Assembly: GCA_037478855.1 (NCBI GenBank)
Contig: JBBFLY010000002.1
Location: 1 to 64,000, forward strand
Reading direction: 5' to 3'
Origin: Rhabdothermincola sp037478855
GTDB taxonomy: Bacteria > Actinomycetota > Acidimicrobiia > Acidimicrobiales > Acidimicrobilacustridaceae
Length of the DNA stretch: 64,000 nucleotides
Shown here in pieces: positions 24,054 through 33,671 of this stretch. The position numbers and the translations under genes are program-made. How positions within the stretch are numbered: position 1 is the stretch's first letter; each line of letters starts with the position of its first letter. The notes under the pieces were generated by a model. That model was not told the DNA's origin, ran no database searches, and saw only the letters and a list, made by a program, of their open reading frames with translations.

Positions 24054-25550
24054 TCAGACGAACAGGTCGAGCAGCTCGGCCTTCTGCACCTTGTTCGTCC
24101 CGGTGCGCGGCAGGTCGTCGACCGCCACGAACCGCTTCGGCACCTTGTAGTCGGCGAGTCGCTCGCGCAGCCACGCACCGAGGTCGATCGACTCGAGCGA
24201 CACCCCCGGCTCCAGACGGACGGCCGCCGCCGGGACCTCGCCCAGCTTCTCGTCGGGCAACCCCACCACCGCCGCCTCCCGCACACAGGGGTGGGCCTCG
24301 ATCGCCTGCTGCACCTCGGCCGCGTAGACGGAGTAACCGCCGTGCTTGATGACGTCCTTCCTGCGGCCCACGAACAGCACGGTTCCGAACAGCCCCTTCC
24401 GAGCCAGGTCACCGGTGCGCAGCCACCCGTCCTCGGTGACCACACCGGCGGTCGCCTCAGGCGCACTCCAGTAGCCACGGATCACTCCGGGGCCGCGCAC
24501 CCACAGCTCACCGACCTCGCCGGGCCCGACGTCGCGGCCGTCGTCGCCGACCACGCGCATCCGGTAGCCCGGCAGGGCGAACCCGATCGAGTCACCCAAC
24601 CCGACATCGAGCAGCGGCGGCGAGACCTTGGCCGCCACCCCTCCCGCGGTCTCCACCATCCCGTAGCCCTCAGCGAAGATCGCCTCTCCGACCGGACCGA
24701 GCAGCGGCAACGTCACCGTCGCCCCCAGACGTTTGAAGGTCCGCGCGAGCTCGGGAGGCATCACGTCGGCGCCTGATCCCCAGAGACGCACGGAGGTCAG
24801 GTCCCGCTCCTCGGCGCCGGCCTCGAGCATCATCCGGTACATCGCCGGCACGCCGATGAAGACCGTCGCCCGGCGCGACTCGATGGCGTCGAGCACCTCG
24901 TCAGGCCGGAAGTGCGGGATGCAGTAGGTGGGGATGCCCGCACAGGCGTAGGCCATCAGCACGACGAACCCCATGATGTGGGCGATCGGCAAGCTGAAGA
25001 CCGCCTCGTCACGGTGCAGGCGGGCGGGCCACGCGGCAGACGCCGCGACCGTCCCCACCAGCGCCCGGTGCGTGATCTCCGCACCCTTGGGCCTGCCGGT
25101 GGTGCCCGAGGTGTAGAACAACGCCGCCACCTCACCCGGATCGACCGGTACGGGATCAACCAGGGGCGCAGCGCCGTCGACCTCACCAGCTCCGTGCAGG
25201 ATCAGCGCGGCGCCCGAGTCACGGATGATGTGGGCCACCTCGTCGGGCCGCATCCGGGGGTTGACCGGCACGGGGATCCCGCCAGCACGGGCGACGGCGA
25301 GACAGAGGAGGAAGGTCTCGTAGCTGTTCGACGTGGCGAGCACCACCCGATCACCCACGTCGATGCGGCGAGCCACACCACCCGCCCAACGGTTCACCCG
25401 CTCGGCGGCCTGGCGGTAGGTGATGCGCAGGCCGCTGCCTGCCTCCTCCACCAGCCGCCGATCACCGTGCACCTCGGCGAGCGAGCTCATGATCGTGCCG
25501 AGCGTGTCGTCACGCCGGATCACGAGCCGTGCCCGTCTCAACATCCTCAT
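24054..25550 (-). CDS. Acyl-CoA synthetase (AMP-forming ligase)
   Basis: The roughly 498-residue enzyme belongs to the acyl-adenylate superfamily. It has the P-loop YTSGTTGRPKGAE, the motif GYGMVETAGG, WVRGPGVIRGYW, TGDLARKGLFGTVLFVGRRKDVIKHGG (hinge region) and the C-terminal Lys in TGTNKVQKAEL. It activates a carboxylic acid to acyl-CoA; the chain length is unknown. Two in-frame ATGs (25550 and 25544) follow GGAGGT; spacing favours the second slightly. It is convergent with the Rieske-like gene. Confidence 0.9.
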   Translation of the reverse strand: MRMLRRARLVIRRDDTLGTIMSSLAEVHGDRRLVEEAGSGLRITYRQAAERVNRWAGGVARRIDVGDRVVLATSNSYETFLLCLAVARAGGIPVPVNPRMRPDEVAHIIRDSGAALILHGAGEVDGAAPLVDPVPVDPGEVAALFYTSGTTGRPKGAEITHRALVGTVAASAAWPARLHRDEAVFSLPIAHIMGFVVLMAYACAGIPTYCIPHFRPDEVLDAIESRRATVFIGVPAMYRMMLEAGAEERDLTSVRLWGSGADVMPPELARTFKRLGATVTLPLLGPVGEAIFAEGYGMVETAGGVAAKVSPPLLDVGLGDSIGFALPGYRMRVVGDDGRDVGPGEVGELWVRGPGVIRGYWSAPEATAGVVTEDGWLRTGDLARKGLFGTVLFVGRRKDVIKHGGYSVYAAEVQQAIEAHPCVREAAVVGLPDEKLGEVPAAAVRLEPGVSLESIDLGAWLRERLADYKVPKRFVAVDDLPRTGTNKVQKAELLDLFV

Positions 25551-25621
25551 CCCCACCTCCGGCCGTGACCGCTCGCAGATGATCACCGACACGCGCCCGA
25601 CGTGCCAGTTCTCGAGCGGGG

Positions 25622-27898
25622 TCAGAGCTTCTCGAGGGGCGCCCAGGCGAGCAGCAGCCGCTTCTCCCCCACACCCCGGAAGTTCACGACCGCCTCCACC
25701 TTGTCGCCGCTGCCCTCCAGGCTGAGGATCACGCCCTCGCCGAACTTGGCGTGCCGGACGTCGTCACCCACTCGGAGCCCGAGCGCGTCGGCGCCGCTGG
25801 GGGTGGGACCCTTGGGCTTGAGGGCGGAGTCCACGGCGCGGGTGCGGTGATCCGTCCAGGAGGGGCCACCGCTCCACCCGGTACCGCCGCGGGTGCCACC
25901 GGAGGTGCCCGATGAGCCGAACGGATCACGACCCGGCCGACGCGACGGTCGACGGCTGCCCTGCACCTGACGGACGAGCGATTCGGGGATCTCGTCGAGG
26001 AACCGGCTGGGTGGGTTGTACTGGGTGCCGCCGTAGAGCGTGCGGCTCCAGGCGTGTGTGAGGTAGAGCCGCTCCATCGCCCTGGTGATGCCCACGTAGC
26101 AGAGCCGGCGCTCCTCCTCGAGCTGATCGGGCTCACCGATCGAGCGCAGGTGGGGGAAGATGCCGTCTTCCAAGCCGATGAGGAACACCACCGGGTACTC
26201 GAGCCCCTTGGCCGAGTGCAGGGTCATCAGCACGACCGACGAGTCGTCGTCGTCGAGCTCGTCGGTGTCCGCGTTGAGGCTGACCCGCTCGAGGAACTCG
26301 TCGACCGACTCGAACTCGCGGGCGGCGCCCACCAGCTCAGCCAGGTTCTCCAGGCGACCCTCAGCCTCGATGGAGTGCTCCGCCTCGAGCTCGGCGGCGT
26401 AGCCGGAGCGGCTGATGGCGGCCTCGAGCAGCGGCCCCGGGCCGTTGGGCACCAGGTCGGCGAGCTCGTCGAGCAGCGCGAGGAACGATTCGATGCCTCT
26501 GACCGCCCGCCCGCTCACGCCCGCGTCCGCCGCCCGACGGAGCGCGTCGATGAACGACAGCCCCCGGGCGTTCGCCCAGGTGTCGAGCCGGGCGACGGTG
26601 CTCTCACCGACACCGCGCTTGGGGGCGTTGAGCACCCGCTTGATGCTCACCTCGTCGAGCGGGTTCACCACAGCACGCAGGTAGGCGAGCGCGTCCTTGA
26701 CCTCTCTGCGGTCGTAGAACCGGGTGCCGCCCACGACCTTGTACGGGATGCCCACCCGCATGAGGTGCTCCTCGATCACCCGACTCTGGGCATTGGTGCG
26801 GTAGAAGACCGCCATGTCGCCCCAGCGGTACCGGCCGCTGTCGTGCAGGTGCGACATCTGGTGCGCGATCCAGTGCGCCTCGTCGGTCTCGTCCTCGGCC
26901 TGGTAGCGGATGATGGGTTCGCCGGCTCCGGCGGAGGTCCACAGCTCCTTCGGCTTGCGTCCGAAGTTGTTCGAGATCACCGCGTTCGCCGCGTCGAGGA
27001 TGGTCTGCGTCGAGCGGTAGTTCTGCTCGAGGACGATGACGGTGGCGTCGGGGAACGCGTCCTCGAACTCGAGGATGTTGCGGATGTCCGCACCACGCCA
27101 GCGGTAGATCGACTGATCGGAGTCGCCCACCACACAGACGTTGCGGTGCTCCGCGGCGAGCTGCAGCACCAGCTCGTTCTGCACCCGGTTCGTGTCCTGG
27201 TACTCATCGACGAGGACGTGCGTGAACCGGCGCCGATAGTGGTCGAGCACGTCGGGATGCTCACGGAACAGCCGAGCCGTGGCGCCCAGCAGGTCGTCGA
27301 AGTCCATCGCCCCGGCACGGAGCAGCCGGCTCTGGTACTCGCGGTAGATCTCAGCGATCTTGCGCTCGAAGATCACTCGGGCCTCATCGGCGTAGCGCTC
27401 GACATCGATGCCGTCGTTCTTGGCGGCGCTGATCGTGGCCTGCACCGAGCGAGGCGGGAACCGCTTCGCGTCGAGCCCGAGATCGCGGATCACGTAGCCC
27501 ACCAGGCGCACGGAGTCCGCTTGGTCGTAGATGGTGAACGACGAGGGGAACCCGATGAGCCCGGCGTCCCGGCGGAGGATCCGCACGCACGCCGAGTGGA
27601 ACGTCGAGACCCACATCTTCTCGGCGACCGGCCCGACGAGCCGTCCGACTCGCTGCTTCATCTCGTCGGCGGCCTTGTTGGTGAAGGTGATCGCCAGGAT
27701 CTCGAACGGGGAGACCCCGCAGTTGCGGATCAGATGGGCGATGCGATGGGTCAGCACCCGGGTCTTGCCCGAGCCGGCACCCGCGATCACCAGCAGCGGC
27801 CCCTCGCTGTGCGTCACGGCCTCGAGCTGAACCGGGTTGAGGCCCTCGAGCAGATCGCCGCGGACCTGGTCGGGGACGGATGGCAGGTCGGTGCTCAT
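25622..27898 (-). CDS. pcrA: ATP-dependent DNA helicase PcrA/UvrD type
   Basis: The 758-residue superfamily 1A helicase starts with a Q-motif (LNPVQLEAVTH) and Walker A (GAGSGKT), and carries FTNKAADEMKQRV, motif II DEYQDTN, QSIYRWRGAD, and FLIGLEDGIFPH near the end. The C-terminus AKFGEGVILSLEG to LLLAWAPLEKL is the PcrA Tudor-like domain that binds RNA polymerase. Such enzymes act in nucleotide excision repair and clear replication barriers. The linker before that domain is Gly/Ser/Arg-rich. It is divergent from the hypothetical gene at 28111. Confidence 0.95.
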   Translation of the reverse strand: MSTDLPSVPDQVRGDLLEGLNPVQLEAVTHSEGPLLVIAGAGSGKTRVLTHRIAHLIRNCGVSPFEILAITFTNKAADEMKQRVGRLVGPVAEKMWVSTFHSACVRILRRDAGLIGFPSSFTIYDQADSVRLVGYVIRDLGLDAKRFPPRSVQATISAAKNDGIDVERYADEARVIFERKIAEIYREYQSRLLRAGAMDFDDLLGATARLFREHPDVLDHYRRRFTHVLVDEYQDTNRVQNELVLQLAAEHRNVCVVGDSDQSIYRWRGADIRNILEFEDAFPDATVIVLEQNYRSTQTILDAANAVISNNFGRKPKELWTSAGAGEPIIRYQAEDETDEAHWIAHQMSHLHDSGRYRWGDMAVFYRTNAQSRVIEEHLMRVGIPYKVVGGTRFYDRREVKDALAYLRAVVNPLDEVSIKRVLNAPKRGVGESTVARLDTWANARGLSFIDALRRAADAGVSGRAVRGIESFLALLDELADLVPNGPGPLLEAAISRSGYAAELEAEHSIEAEGRLENLAELVGAAREFESVDEFLERVSLNADTDELDDDDSSVVLMTLHSAKGLEYPVVFLIGLEDGIFPHLRSIGEPDQLEEERRLCYVGITRAMERLYLTHAWSRTLYGGTQYNPPSRFLDEIPESLVRQVQGSRRPSRRPGRDPFGSSGTSGGTRGGTGWSGGPSWTDHRTRAVDSALKPKGPTPSGADALGLRVGDDVRHAKFGEGVILSLEGSGDKVEAVVNFRGVGEKRLLLAWAPLEKL

Positions 27899-28110
27899 GT
27901 GCGGCCCACCCTACCGAGTGCCACCGACAGCCCCTGGTGCCCGAGGGACCACTCCCCGGGGCCACAGCGACACCGACCGAACGATGCCCCCTGTCAGGGT
28001 GAGGTCAGCAGGAGTTCACAGCCTCGTGATCGACCCGGGAACCGATCCTGTCGATCGAGCAACAGCATCCGATACCAGACGGTGTCCCCCATGACCCTCC
28101 GGAGTCCCCG

Positions 28111-28604
28111 ATGAGTCTCACGGTCACCGTCCGCACCCGACCCGGCCAGCCCACCGTGTGGCTGGAGGTCGCCAACGACGGCCTCGAGCCGCCACGTGCC
28201 CTGTTCGCGGATCTGGAGATGATCGGCTGGCGCCCACCGGTCCCGGCCAGTCCGCCCCATTCCGCCATCGACTGGTCGACCCCGAACCCCTGCACCGGCG
28301 ACCGCTTCACCATCCGCAACTGGCGTGTCGAGGGCCAGATCATCGAGCCCCCACCGGGCTCCGGCCCCCGGGGGGCGTGGACCGCGGCGGAGCGTGGGGC
28401 GTTCCTGCGGGCCGCCGACGGCGTGCTGCGCCGGTACGGCATCCACGTCCTGACCGCCGAGACCGGCTCGCTCTCTGCCCCGCCAACCTCGGACGAAACG
28501 ACGCGGTCGGACCCCCCTGCGCAGTCACCCCCATCGGCGCCCGCGAACCCGGCGCCGCAGCGCCTGAGGCCCGGCCGGCGCGCCCCAGGCTGGCCGTCGG
28601 CGCC
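28111..28604 (+). CDS. Hypothetical protein with unresolved 3' end
   Basis: The ATG at 28111 is preceded by CCGGAG at 6 nt. The first roughly 115 codons have the strong GC3 bias of real genes and a protein-like composition (VWLEVANDGLEPPRALFADL, GDRFTIRNWRVEGQIIEPP, AFLRAADGVLRRYGIHVL). After about 28470 the sequence becomes Pro/Ala/Ser-rich. The frame has no stop until 29199, 595 bp inside the antisense of the convergent dienelactone-hydrolase gene. A TGA lies one base out of frame at 28451-28453, so a frameshift near there would give a short protein. I give 28604 only as the end of the non-overlapping part. The family is not recognised. Confidence 0.5.
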
Positions 28605-29435
28605 TCAGGACGGCGGCTCCACCTCGAGCGGATCGACCAGCTTCCTGCGCAGGAAGGCGAGCACCTGCTCGAGAGCTTCTCGGGTCGGGTGCCCGGGCTC
28701 GTCGACGAGGTGCTCGGTGAGCACCGAGTGCGCCGTGCGGGGGATGCCCCAGGGGTTCCCTGGGCAGGAGTCGATCTCCACCCCGATGAACGCGTCCCCG
28801 AGCTCGGCCCGGAGGCGGGCGAAGCGCTCGGCGGGCACCAGCCGATCACAGGTGAAGCGCAGCCCGAGCACCTCCGTGCCGGCCGACGCCCTCGCCCGCA
28901 CGGCGGCCAGCTCGGCCTCGCCGAGCCCGAGCGCACCGCGAGCCCGCCGTGACACGCCGAGCGGGAGGGACGGCTGGCTGAGCACCGGGGCCACGAGGCA
29001 CTCGTCCACCATCATCGCCAGCGCGAAGCCGCCGGTGAAGCACATGCCCACCGCCCCCACGCCGGGGCCGCCGCAGGTGACGTGCGCGGCGGCAGCGAGA
29101 GCCCGCAGCCACCGGCTGATCGGCGTGGACGCCGGCGCCAGCGCGAACGCCTGGAACTCCCGGGACACGCACGCCGGGACGAGCGAACGCAGCGCGTAGC
29201 CCACACCCGGGTCGCGCCCTGGTTGGCCGAACAGGCTCGGCAGCGCCACCGTGCAGCCGAGCTCGGCCACCCGCCGGGCGAAGTCGGCGACCCGGGGGGT
29301 GATGCCGGGGATCTCGGCCATGACGACCACCGCCGGTCCCTCACCCTTCCAGAACACCCGCCGGGTGCGGCCCTCGAAGGTGAACGGTCGCTCGTCGAAG
29401 TCGTCGAGGCGGTCGGGCACGACGCAGGGCCTCAC
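28605..29435 (-). CDS. Dienelactone hydrolase family protein
   Basis: The 276-residue alpha/beta hydrolase has the family's cysteine nucleophile elbow GMCFTGG, preceded by VVVMAEIPGITP with the conserved Glu of the DLH fold. The catalytic Asp-His are expected near the end, where IDSCPGNPWGIPRTAHSVL supplies a His. Members cleave dienelactones and other esters. I chose GTG at 29435, which forms a GTGA overlap with the guaA stop, over GTG 29441. So it is coupled to guaA, though no functional link is known. Confidence 0.85.
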   Translation of the reverse strand: MRPCVVPDRLDDFDERPFTFEGRTRRVFWKGEGPAVVVMAEIPGITPRVADFARRVAELGCTVALPSLFGQPGRDPGVGYALRSLVPACVSREFQAFALAPASTPISRWLRALAAAAHVTCGGPGVGAVGMCFTGGFALAMMVDECLVAPVLSQPSLPLGVSRRARGALGLGEAELAAVRARASAGTEVLGLRFTCDRLVPAERFARLRAELGDAFIGVEIDSCPGNPWGIPRTAHSVLTEHLVDEPGHPTREALEQVLAFLRRKLVDPLEVEPPS

Positions 29436-30973
29436 TCCCACTCGATGGTGCCGGGCGGCTTGGACGTGATGTCGTAAGCCACCCGGTTCACACCCGGCAC
29501 CTCGTTGATGATGCGGTTCGACAACCGCTCCAGCAGGTCGTACGGGAGCCGTGCCCAGTCAGCGGTCATGGCGTCCTCACTGGTGACCGCCCGGACGATC
29601 ACCGGGTGGGCGTAGGTGCGCTCATCGCCCATCACCCCGACGCTGCGGATGTCCGGCAGCACCGCAAACGCCTGCCAGATCTCGCGTTCCAGACCGGCCT
29701 TGCGGATCTCCTCCCGCACGATGGCGTCGGCGCGCTGCAGGATGGCCACCTTCTCCGGGGTGACCTCCCCGATGATGCGAACCGCAAGCCCGGGACCGGG
29801 GAAGGGCTGGCGCCACACGATCTCCTCGGGGAGGCCGAGCTCCTCACCGACCCGACGCACCTCATCCTTGAACAGGTTGCGCAGCGGCTCGACCAGCTCG
29901 AAGTCCATGTCGTCGGGCAAACCCCCCACGTTGTGGTGGCTCTTGATCCTGGCCGCCTCGCTCGTGCCCGACTCGATGACGTCCGGATAGAGCGTGCCCT
30001 GGACGAGGAACCGTGCGTCCTCGATGCCACCCGCGGCGTCCTCGAACACCCGGATGAACAGCTCACCGATGGCCTTGCGCTTCTCCTCCGGGTCGGTCAC
30101 CCCGGCCAAGCGCTCGAAGAACCGGTCAGCGGCGCGCACGTGGATCAGCTCGATGCCCTGGTGACGCCGAAAGGTGTCGACGACCTGCTCACCCTCGCCC
30201 TCGCGCATCAGCCCCGTGTCGACGAAAACACAGGTGAGCTGGTGGCCGATCGCCTTGTGCACCAACGCCGCCGCGACCGCCGAGTCCACACCTCCCGACA
30301 GCCCGCAGATCGCCCGCCCCGAGCCCACCTGCTCCCGGATGGCCTCCACCGAGGTCTCGATGATCGACGTCATCGTCCAGGTGGGCATGGCGTCGCAGGC
30401 GTCGTAGAGGAAGTGCTTCAGGATCTCCTGACCGTGTGGCGTATGCGCCACCTCGGGGTGGAACTGCACGCCGTAGATGTTGCGGTCGACGTCCTCGAAC
30501 GCCGCGGCCGGCACCGCAGCGGTCATGGCGGTGATCTCAAAGCCCGACGGCGCCCGGGTGATCGAGTCGAAGTGACTCATCCACACGGACTGGAACGGCG
30601 GCAGATCGGCGAACAGCACGCCCTCGTTGAGCACCTCCAGGTCGGTCCTGCCGTACTCACCCTGGCCGGTGTTGGCCACCTCGCCACCCAGCTGCAGTGC
30701 GATCAGCTGGGCGCCATAGCAGATGCCGAGGATCGGCACACCGAGCTCGTACACGCCAGGGTCGAGGCGTGGTGCGCCCTCGACGTGAACCGACTTCGGT
30801 CCGCCGCTGAGGATGATCCCTGCGGGGCCGCGTGCCGCAACCTCGTCGGCGGTGATGGTGTGGGGGACGATCTCGCTGTAGACGTGCGCCTCGCGCACCC
30901 GGCGTGCGATCAGCTGCGCGTACTGAGCGCCGAAGTCGACGACCAGGACGGTGTCGAACTGCTGCTCGCTCAC
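29432..30973 (-). CDS. guaA: GMP synthase (glutamine-hydrolysing)
   Basis: The 513-residue GuaA converts XMP to GMP. The glutaminase half has DFGAQYAQLIARRVRE, the Cys nucleophile in ILGICYGAQLIA, and the His-Glu pair in QFHPEVAHT. The synthetase half has the ATP-pyrophosphatase loop GLSGGVDSAV, and the dimer domain ends PPGTIEWE as usual. The next gene upstream is the IMP-dehydrogenase paralogue guaB3, 10 bp away, so the two form a guanine nucleotide unit. Confidence 0.97.
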   Translation of the reverse strand: MSEQQFDTVLVVDFGAQYAQLIARRVREAHVYSEIVPHTITADEVAARGPAGIILSGGPKSVHVEGAPRLDPGVYELGVPILGICYGAQLIALQLGGEVANTGQGEYGRTDLEVLNEGVLFADLPPFQSVWMSHFDSITRAPSGFEITAMTAAVPAAAFEDVDRNIYGVQFHPEVAHTPHGQEILKHFLYDACDAMPTWTMTSIIETSVEAIREQVGSGRAICGLSGGVDSAVAAALVHKAIGHQLTCVFVDTGLMREGEGEQVVDTFRRHQGIELIHVRAADRFFERLAGVTDPEEKRKAIGELFIRVFEDAAGGIEDARFLVQGTLYPDVIESGTSEAARIKSHHNVGGLPDDMDFELVEPLRNLFKDEVRRVGEELGLPEEIVWRQPFPGPGLAVRIIGEVTPEKVAILQRADAIVREEIRKAGLEREIWQAFAVLPDIRSVGVMGDERTYAHPVIVRAVTSEDAMTADWARLPYDLLERLSNRIINEVPGVNRVAYDITSKPPGTIEWE

Positions 30974-30983
30974 CTGATTCCCG

Positions 30984-32147
30984 TCAGTGACCCATGCCCA
31001 CGTGCTGGGCCCGCTGCAGCGACTTCCCTTCGGTCTGCAGCGCGGGGGCGACCATCACCTCTGCCTTCTGGAACTCCTTCAGCGACTCGTAGCCGCAGGT
31101 GGCCATCGAGGTGCGCAGCGCACCGAAGAGGTTGAGACGACCGTCGTTCTCGTGGGCCGGACCGACCAGGATCTCTTTGAGGGTGCCGCGGATCTCGGTC
31201 TTCACCCGGGCCCCGCGCGGCAGGGTTGGATGGAACGTCGCCATCCCCCAGTGGTAGCCGCGCCCGGGTGCCTCCTGCGCGGCGGCGAGCGGTGAACCGA
31301 TCATCACCGCGTCGGCACCGCAGACGATGGCCTTCGCGATGTCGCCCCCTGTCGCCATGCCTCCGTCGGCGATGACGTGCACGTACACACCCGTCTCATC
31401 GAGGTGGCGCATGCGGGCAGCCCGAGCATCGGCGATCGCGGTGGCCTGGGGGACACCGATGCCGAGCACGCCGCGGGTGGTGCAGGCGTGACCTGGCCCC
31501 ACCCCGACCAGGATGCCGGCCGCGCCCGTGCGCATGAGGTGCAGCGCGGCCTGGTAGCTGGCACAGCCACCCACGATCACGGGGATGTCGAGCTCGCGCA
31601 CGAACTTCTTCAGGTTGAGCGGCTCGTGGGTCTTCGAGACGTGCTCGGCGGAGACCACCGTGCCCTGGATCACGAGCAGGTCGAGCTCGGCCTCGATGAG
31701 GTACTTGGCGAACGCCTCCGTGCGCTGCGGGGTGACCGACGCACACGACACCACACCGGCTTCCTTGATCTGGCGGATCCGCTCACCGATGAGGTCGTAC
31801 TGGATCGGCGCGGAGTAGATCTCCTGCATGCGCCGCGTGGCCTTCTCTGCGGGCAGCGAAGCGATCTCCTCGAAGTACGGCTCCGGATCCTCGTAGCGGG
31901 TCCACAGCCCCTCGAGGTTGAGCACCCCGACCCCACCCAGCCGACCGATCTCGATGGCGGTGGCGGGGCTCACCACGCCGTCCATCGCCGACGCCATCAG
32001 GGGCAGTTCGAACGTGAAGGCGTCGATCTCCCAGGTGATGTCGACATCCTCGGGGTCGCGCGTCCGCCGACTGGGGACGATCGCGATGTCGTCGAACCCG
32101 TAGGCACGCCGACCTGACTTGCCGATGCCGATCTCGACCTCAGCCAC
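30984..32147 (-). CDS. guaB3: GuaB3 family IMP dehydrogenase-related protein
   Basis: The 387-residue TIM-barrel protein starts VEIGIGKSGRRAYGFDDIAIVPSRRTRDP, which is diagnostic for the actinobacterial and cyanobacterial GuaB3 group. It has GVGPGHACTTRGVLGIGVPQATA with the catalytic Cys loop and VIADGGMATGGDIAKA. The CBS module of classical GuaB is absent. GuaB3 proteins have been linked to GMP reductase activity in some bacteria; which direction it works here is unknown. It precedes guaA. Confidence 0.93.
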   Translation of the reverse strand: MAEVEIGIGKSGRRAYGFDDIAIVPSRRTRDPEDVDITWEIDAFTFELPLMASAMDGVVSPATAIEIGRLGGVGVLNLEGLWTRYEDPEPYFEEIASLPAEKATRRMQEIYSAPIQYDLIGERIRQIKEAGVVSCASVTPQRTEAFAKYLIEAELDLLVIQGTVVSAEHVSKTHEPLNLKKFVRELDIPVIVGGCASYQAALHLMRTGAAGILVGVGPGHACTTRGVLGIGVPQATAIADARAARMRHLDETGVYVHVIADGGMATGGDIAKAIVCGADAVMIGSPLAAAQEAPGRGYHWGMATFHPTLPRGARVKTEIRGTLKEILVGPAHENDGRLNLFGALRTSMATCGYESLKEFQKAEVMVAPALQTEGKSLQRAQHVGMGH

Positions 32148-32245
32148 CTTGGCAGCCCCTTCGCTTCCCGATCGGGCTGCGATGCCCGATCACCTGCGCC
32201 TCCAGCCCGATGAAAGCACCAGTCTACCCCGGCCGGTCGGAGTCC

Positions 32246-32641
32246 TCAGGAGCTCCCGGTCAGCGTCTTGAGCACCTGCTTCGCCACCGCGACGTTCATC
32301 TGGTAGACGGCGTTGCGCCCCTTCTCGCTGACCTGGCGCAGCACGCTGCCGCCGCTCAGCGCCTCCATCGTGTCCAACCCCTCGACGAGGGCTCTCGAGG
32401 TGGCGTCCGTCGCCTTGTACCCCATCGCGGTCAGTGCCTTGACCAGCTCGCTCTGAGCCACCGGCTTCGGCGCGGCCGAGGCGATGATCCGCAGCGCGTC
32501 CTTGGTGAGCTCAGCGCCCTGGGTGATCGCCTGGCTGACGGTGATGGCACCCTCGTCGTCGGCTTCGAGCGATGCCAGCCAGCGCTTGACCTGCGCCACC
32601 AGCTCCTGCTGGGTGTCCGCCTCGAAGATCAGCTTCGGCAT
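32246..32641 (-). CDS. Hypothetical protein with winged-helix-like C-terminal half
   Basis: The 131-residue protein has a first part (KLIFEADTQQELVAQVKRWLASL) with alternating polar and hydrophobic residues, and a second part with three helices and a likely wing (VAQSELVKALTAMGYKATDATSRALVEGLDTMEALSGGSVLRQV). The latter resembles small DNA-binding winged helices. I do not recognise the family. It is flanked by guaB3 and an alpha/beta hydrolase on the same strand, but no operon partner is obvious. Confidence 0.8.
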   Translation of the reverse strand: MPKLIFEADTQQELVAQVKRWLASLEADDEGAITVSQAITQGAELTKDALRIIASAAPKPVAQSELVKALTAMGYKATDATSRALVEGLDTMEALSGGSVLRQVSEKGRNAVYQMNVAVAKQVLKTLTGSS

Positions 32642-32699
32642 GATGGCACGCTACCCGCTCGACTGCCGGGCGGGGCCCTGCGGGCCGGCACCGTCCCGC

Positions 32700-33635
32700 C
32701 TACGAGCCCCACCGCACCAGCAGGTCACCGCAGAACGCGATGACCGCGCTGGCGAACGCGTGGGGTGCCTCCCACGGGACGAAGTGGCCGCAGTCCCGCA
32801 GCAGGAACGGCCCGACATGGTCGGGGAAGGCGGCGGCAGCGTCGAGGTCGAACCCGTCGGGGATGACGTGGTCCTCGGGCCCATAGAGGATGAGCGCACG
32901 AACGCCGGGATTGGGCCGCAGCCTCGACTCCTCGCTGCGCTTCGAGGGATCGAAGACGGACTCGTAGGCCCGAAAGCCCGCTCGCAGCTTCGCACCATCG
33001 GCGAACGGCTCCGTGTGGAAGTCCACCGCCTCAGGGCTGAACGCCCCGTCGTGCGCCCAGAAGCGGGAGGTGTAGAAGGTGGCGATGTAGCGGCGACGCA
33101 GCTCAGGGGTCGCGAGCTCGGCGGCCAGCGCGTCCGCGTCGGTGCCCTGCCGGTGGAAGTAGTCGTGCGCGGCACCCCCACCCGCCCGGCGCGCGTGCCG
33201 ACCGATGCCCGGCACCGGGGCGTTGAACAGCACCAGCCGATCGGTGAGATCGGGCCAGCGCAGGGCCATGTCCTGGATGATCGGGCCACCCAGGTCTCCC
33301 CCCGCGAGCACCACCCGGTCGTGACCGAGACCGTCGGTGACCAGGGCGTGGAGGTCGCGAGCGTGCGCCGCGACGTCGCCGAAGCCATCCGAGCCGACGT
33401 CGGAGTCGCCGAACCCCCGCAGGTCGGGGACGATCACCTCGAAGCCCGCAGTGGCCAGCGGCTCGATCACCCGCCACCAGATGCGCTTGGTCTCCGGCCA
33501 GCCGTGGACGAGCAGCAGCGGCACCCCACCCGCTCCCTCCCGGACGTAGACCTGTCGGAAGCCACGACCGGGATAGGTGTTCAGCTCGAAGCGCGCCGGG
33601 TCGAGATCTGCCGGCCCGGGCTCGATGGATGCCAT
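32700..33635 (-). CDS. Alpha/beta hydrolase, epoxide hydrolase-like
   Basis: The 311-residue protein has LLLVHGWPETKRIWWRV with the HGxP oxyanion motif, the nucleophile elbow LAGGDLGGPIIQ with Asp rather than Ser, and the catalytic His in LRDCGHFVPWEAP. Cap-domain sequence lies between. An Asp nucleophile with HGWP points to soluble epoxide hydrolase or haloalkane dehalogenase; I favour the former. The start ATG at 33635 is chosen over 33653. The NUDIX gene ends 36 bp upstream on the same strand. Confidence 0.85.
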   Translation of the reverse strand: MASIEPGPADLDPARFELNTYPGRGFRQVYVREGAGGVPLLLVHGWPETKRIWWRVIEPLATAGFEVIVPDLRGFGDSDVGSDGFGDVAAHARDLHALVTDGLGHDRVVLAGGDLGGPIIQDMALRWPDLTDRLVLFNAPVPGIGRHARRAGGGAAHDYFHRQGTDADALAAELATPELRRRYIATFYTSRFWAHDGAFSPEAVDFHTEPFADGAKLRAGFRAYESVFDPSKRSEESRLRPNPGVRALILYGPEDHVIPDGFDLDAAAAFPDHVGPFLLRDCGHFVPWEAPHAFASAVIAFCGDLLVRWGS

Positions 33636-33671
33636 GGCGCTCACGGTACCCACGAGAGCCCGTCAGGGCAC

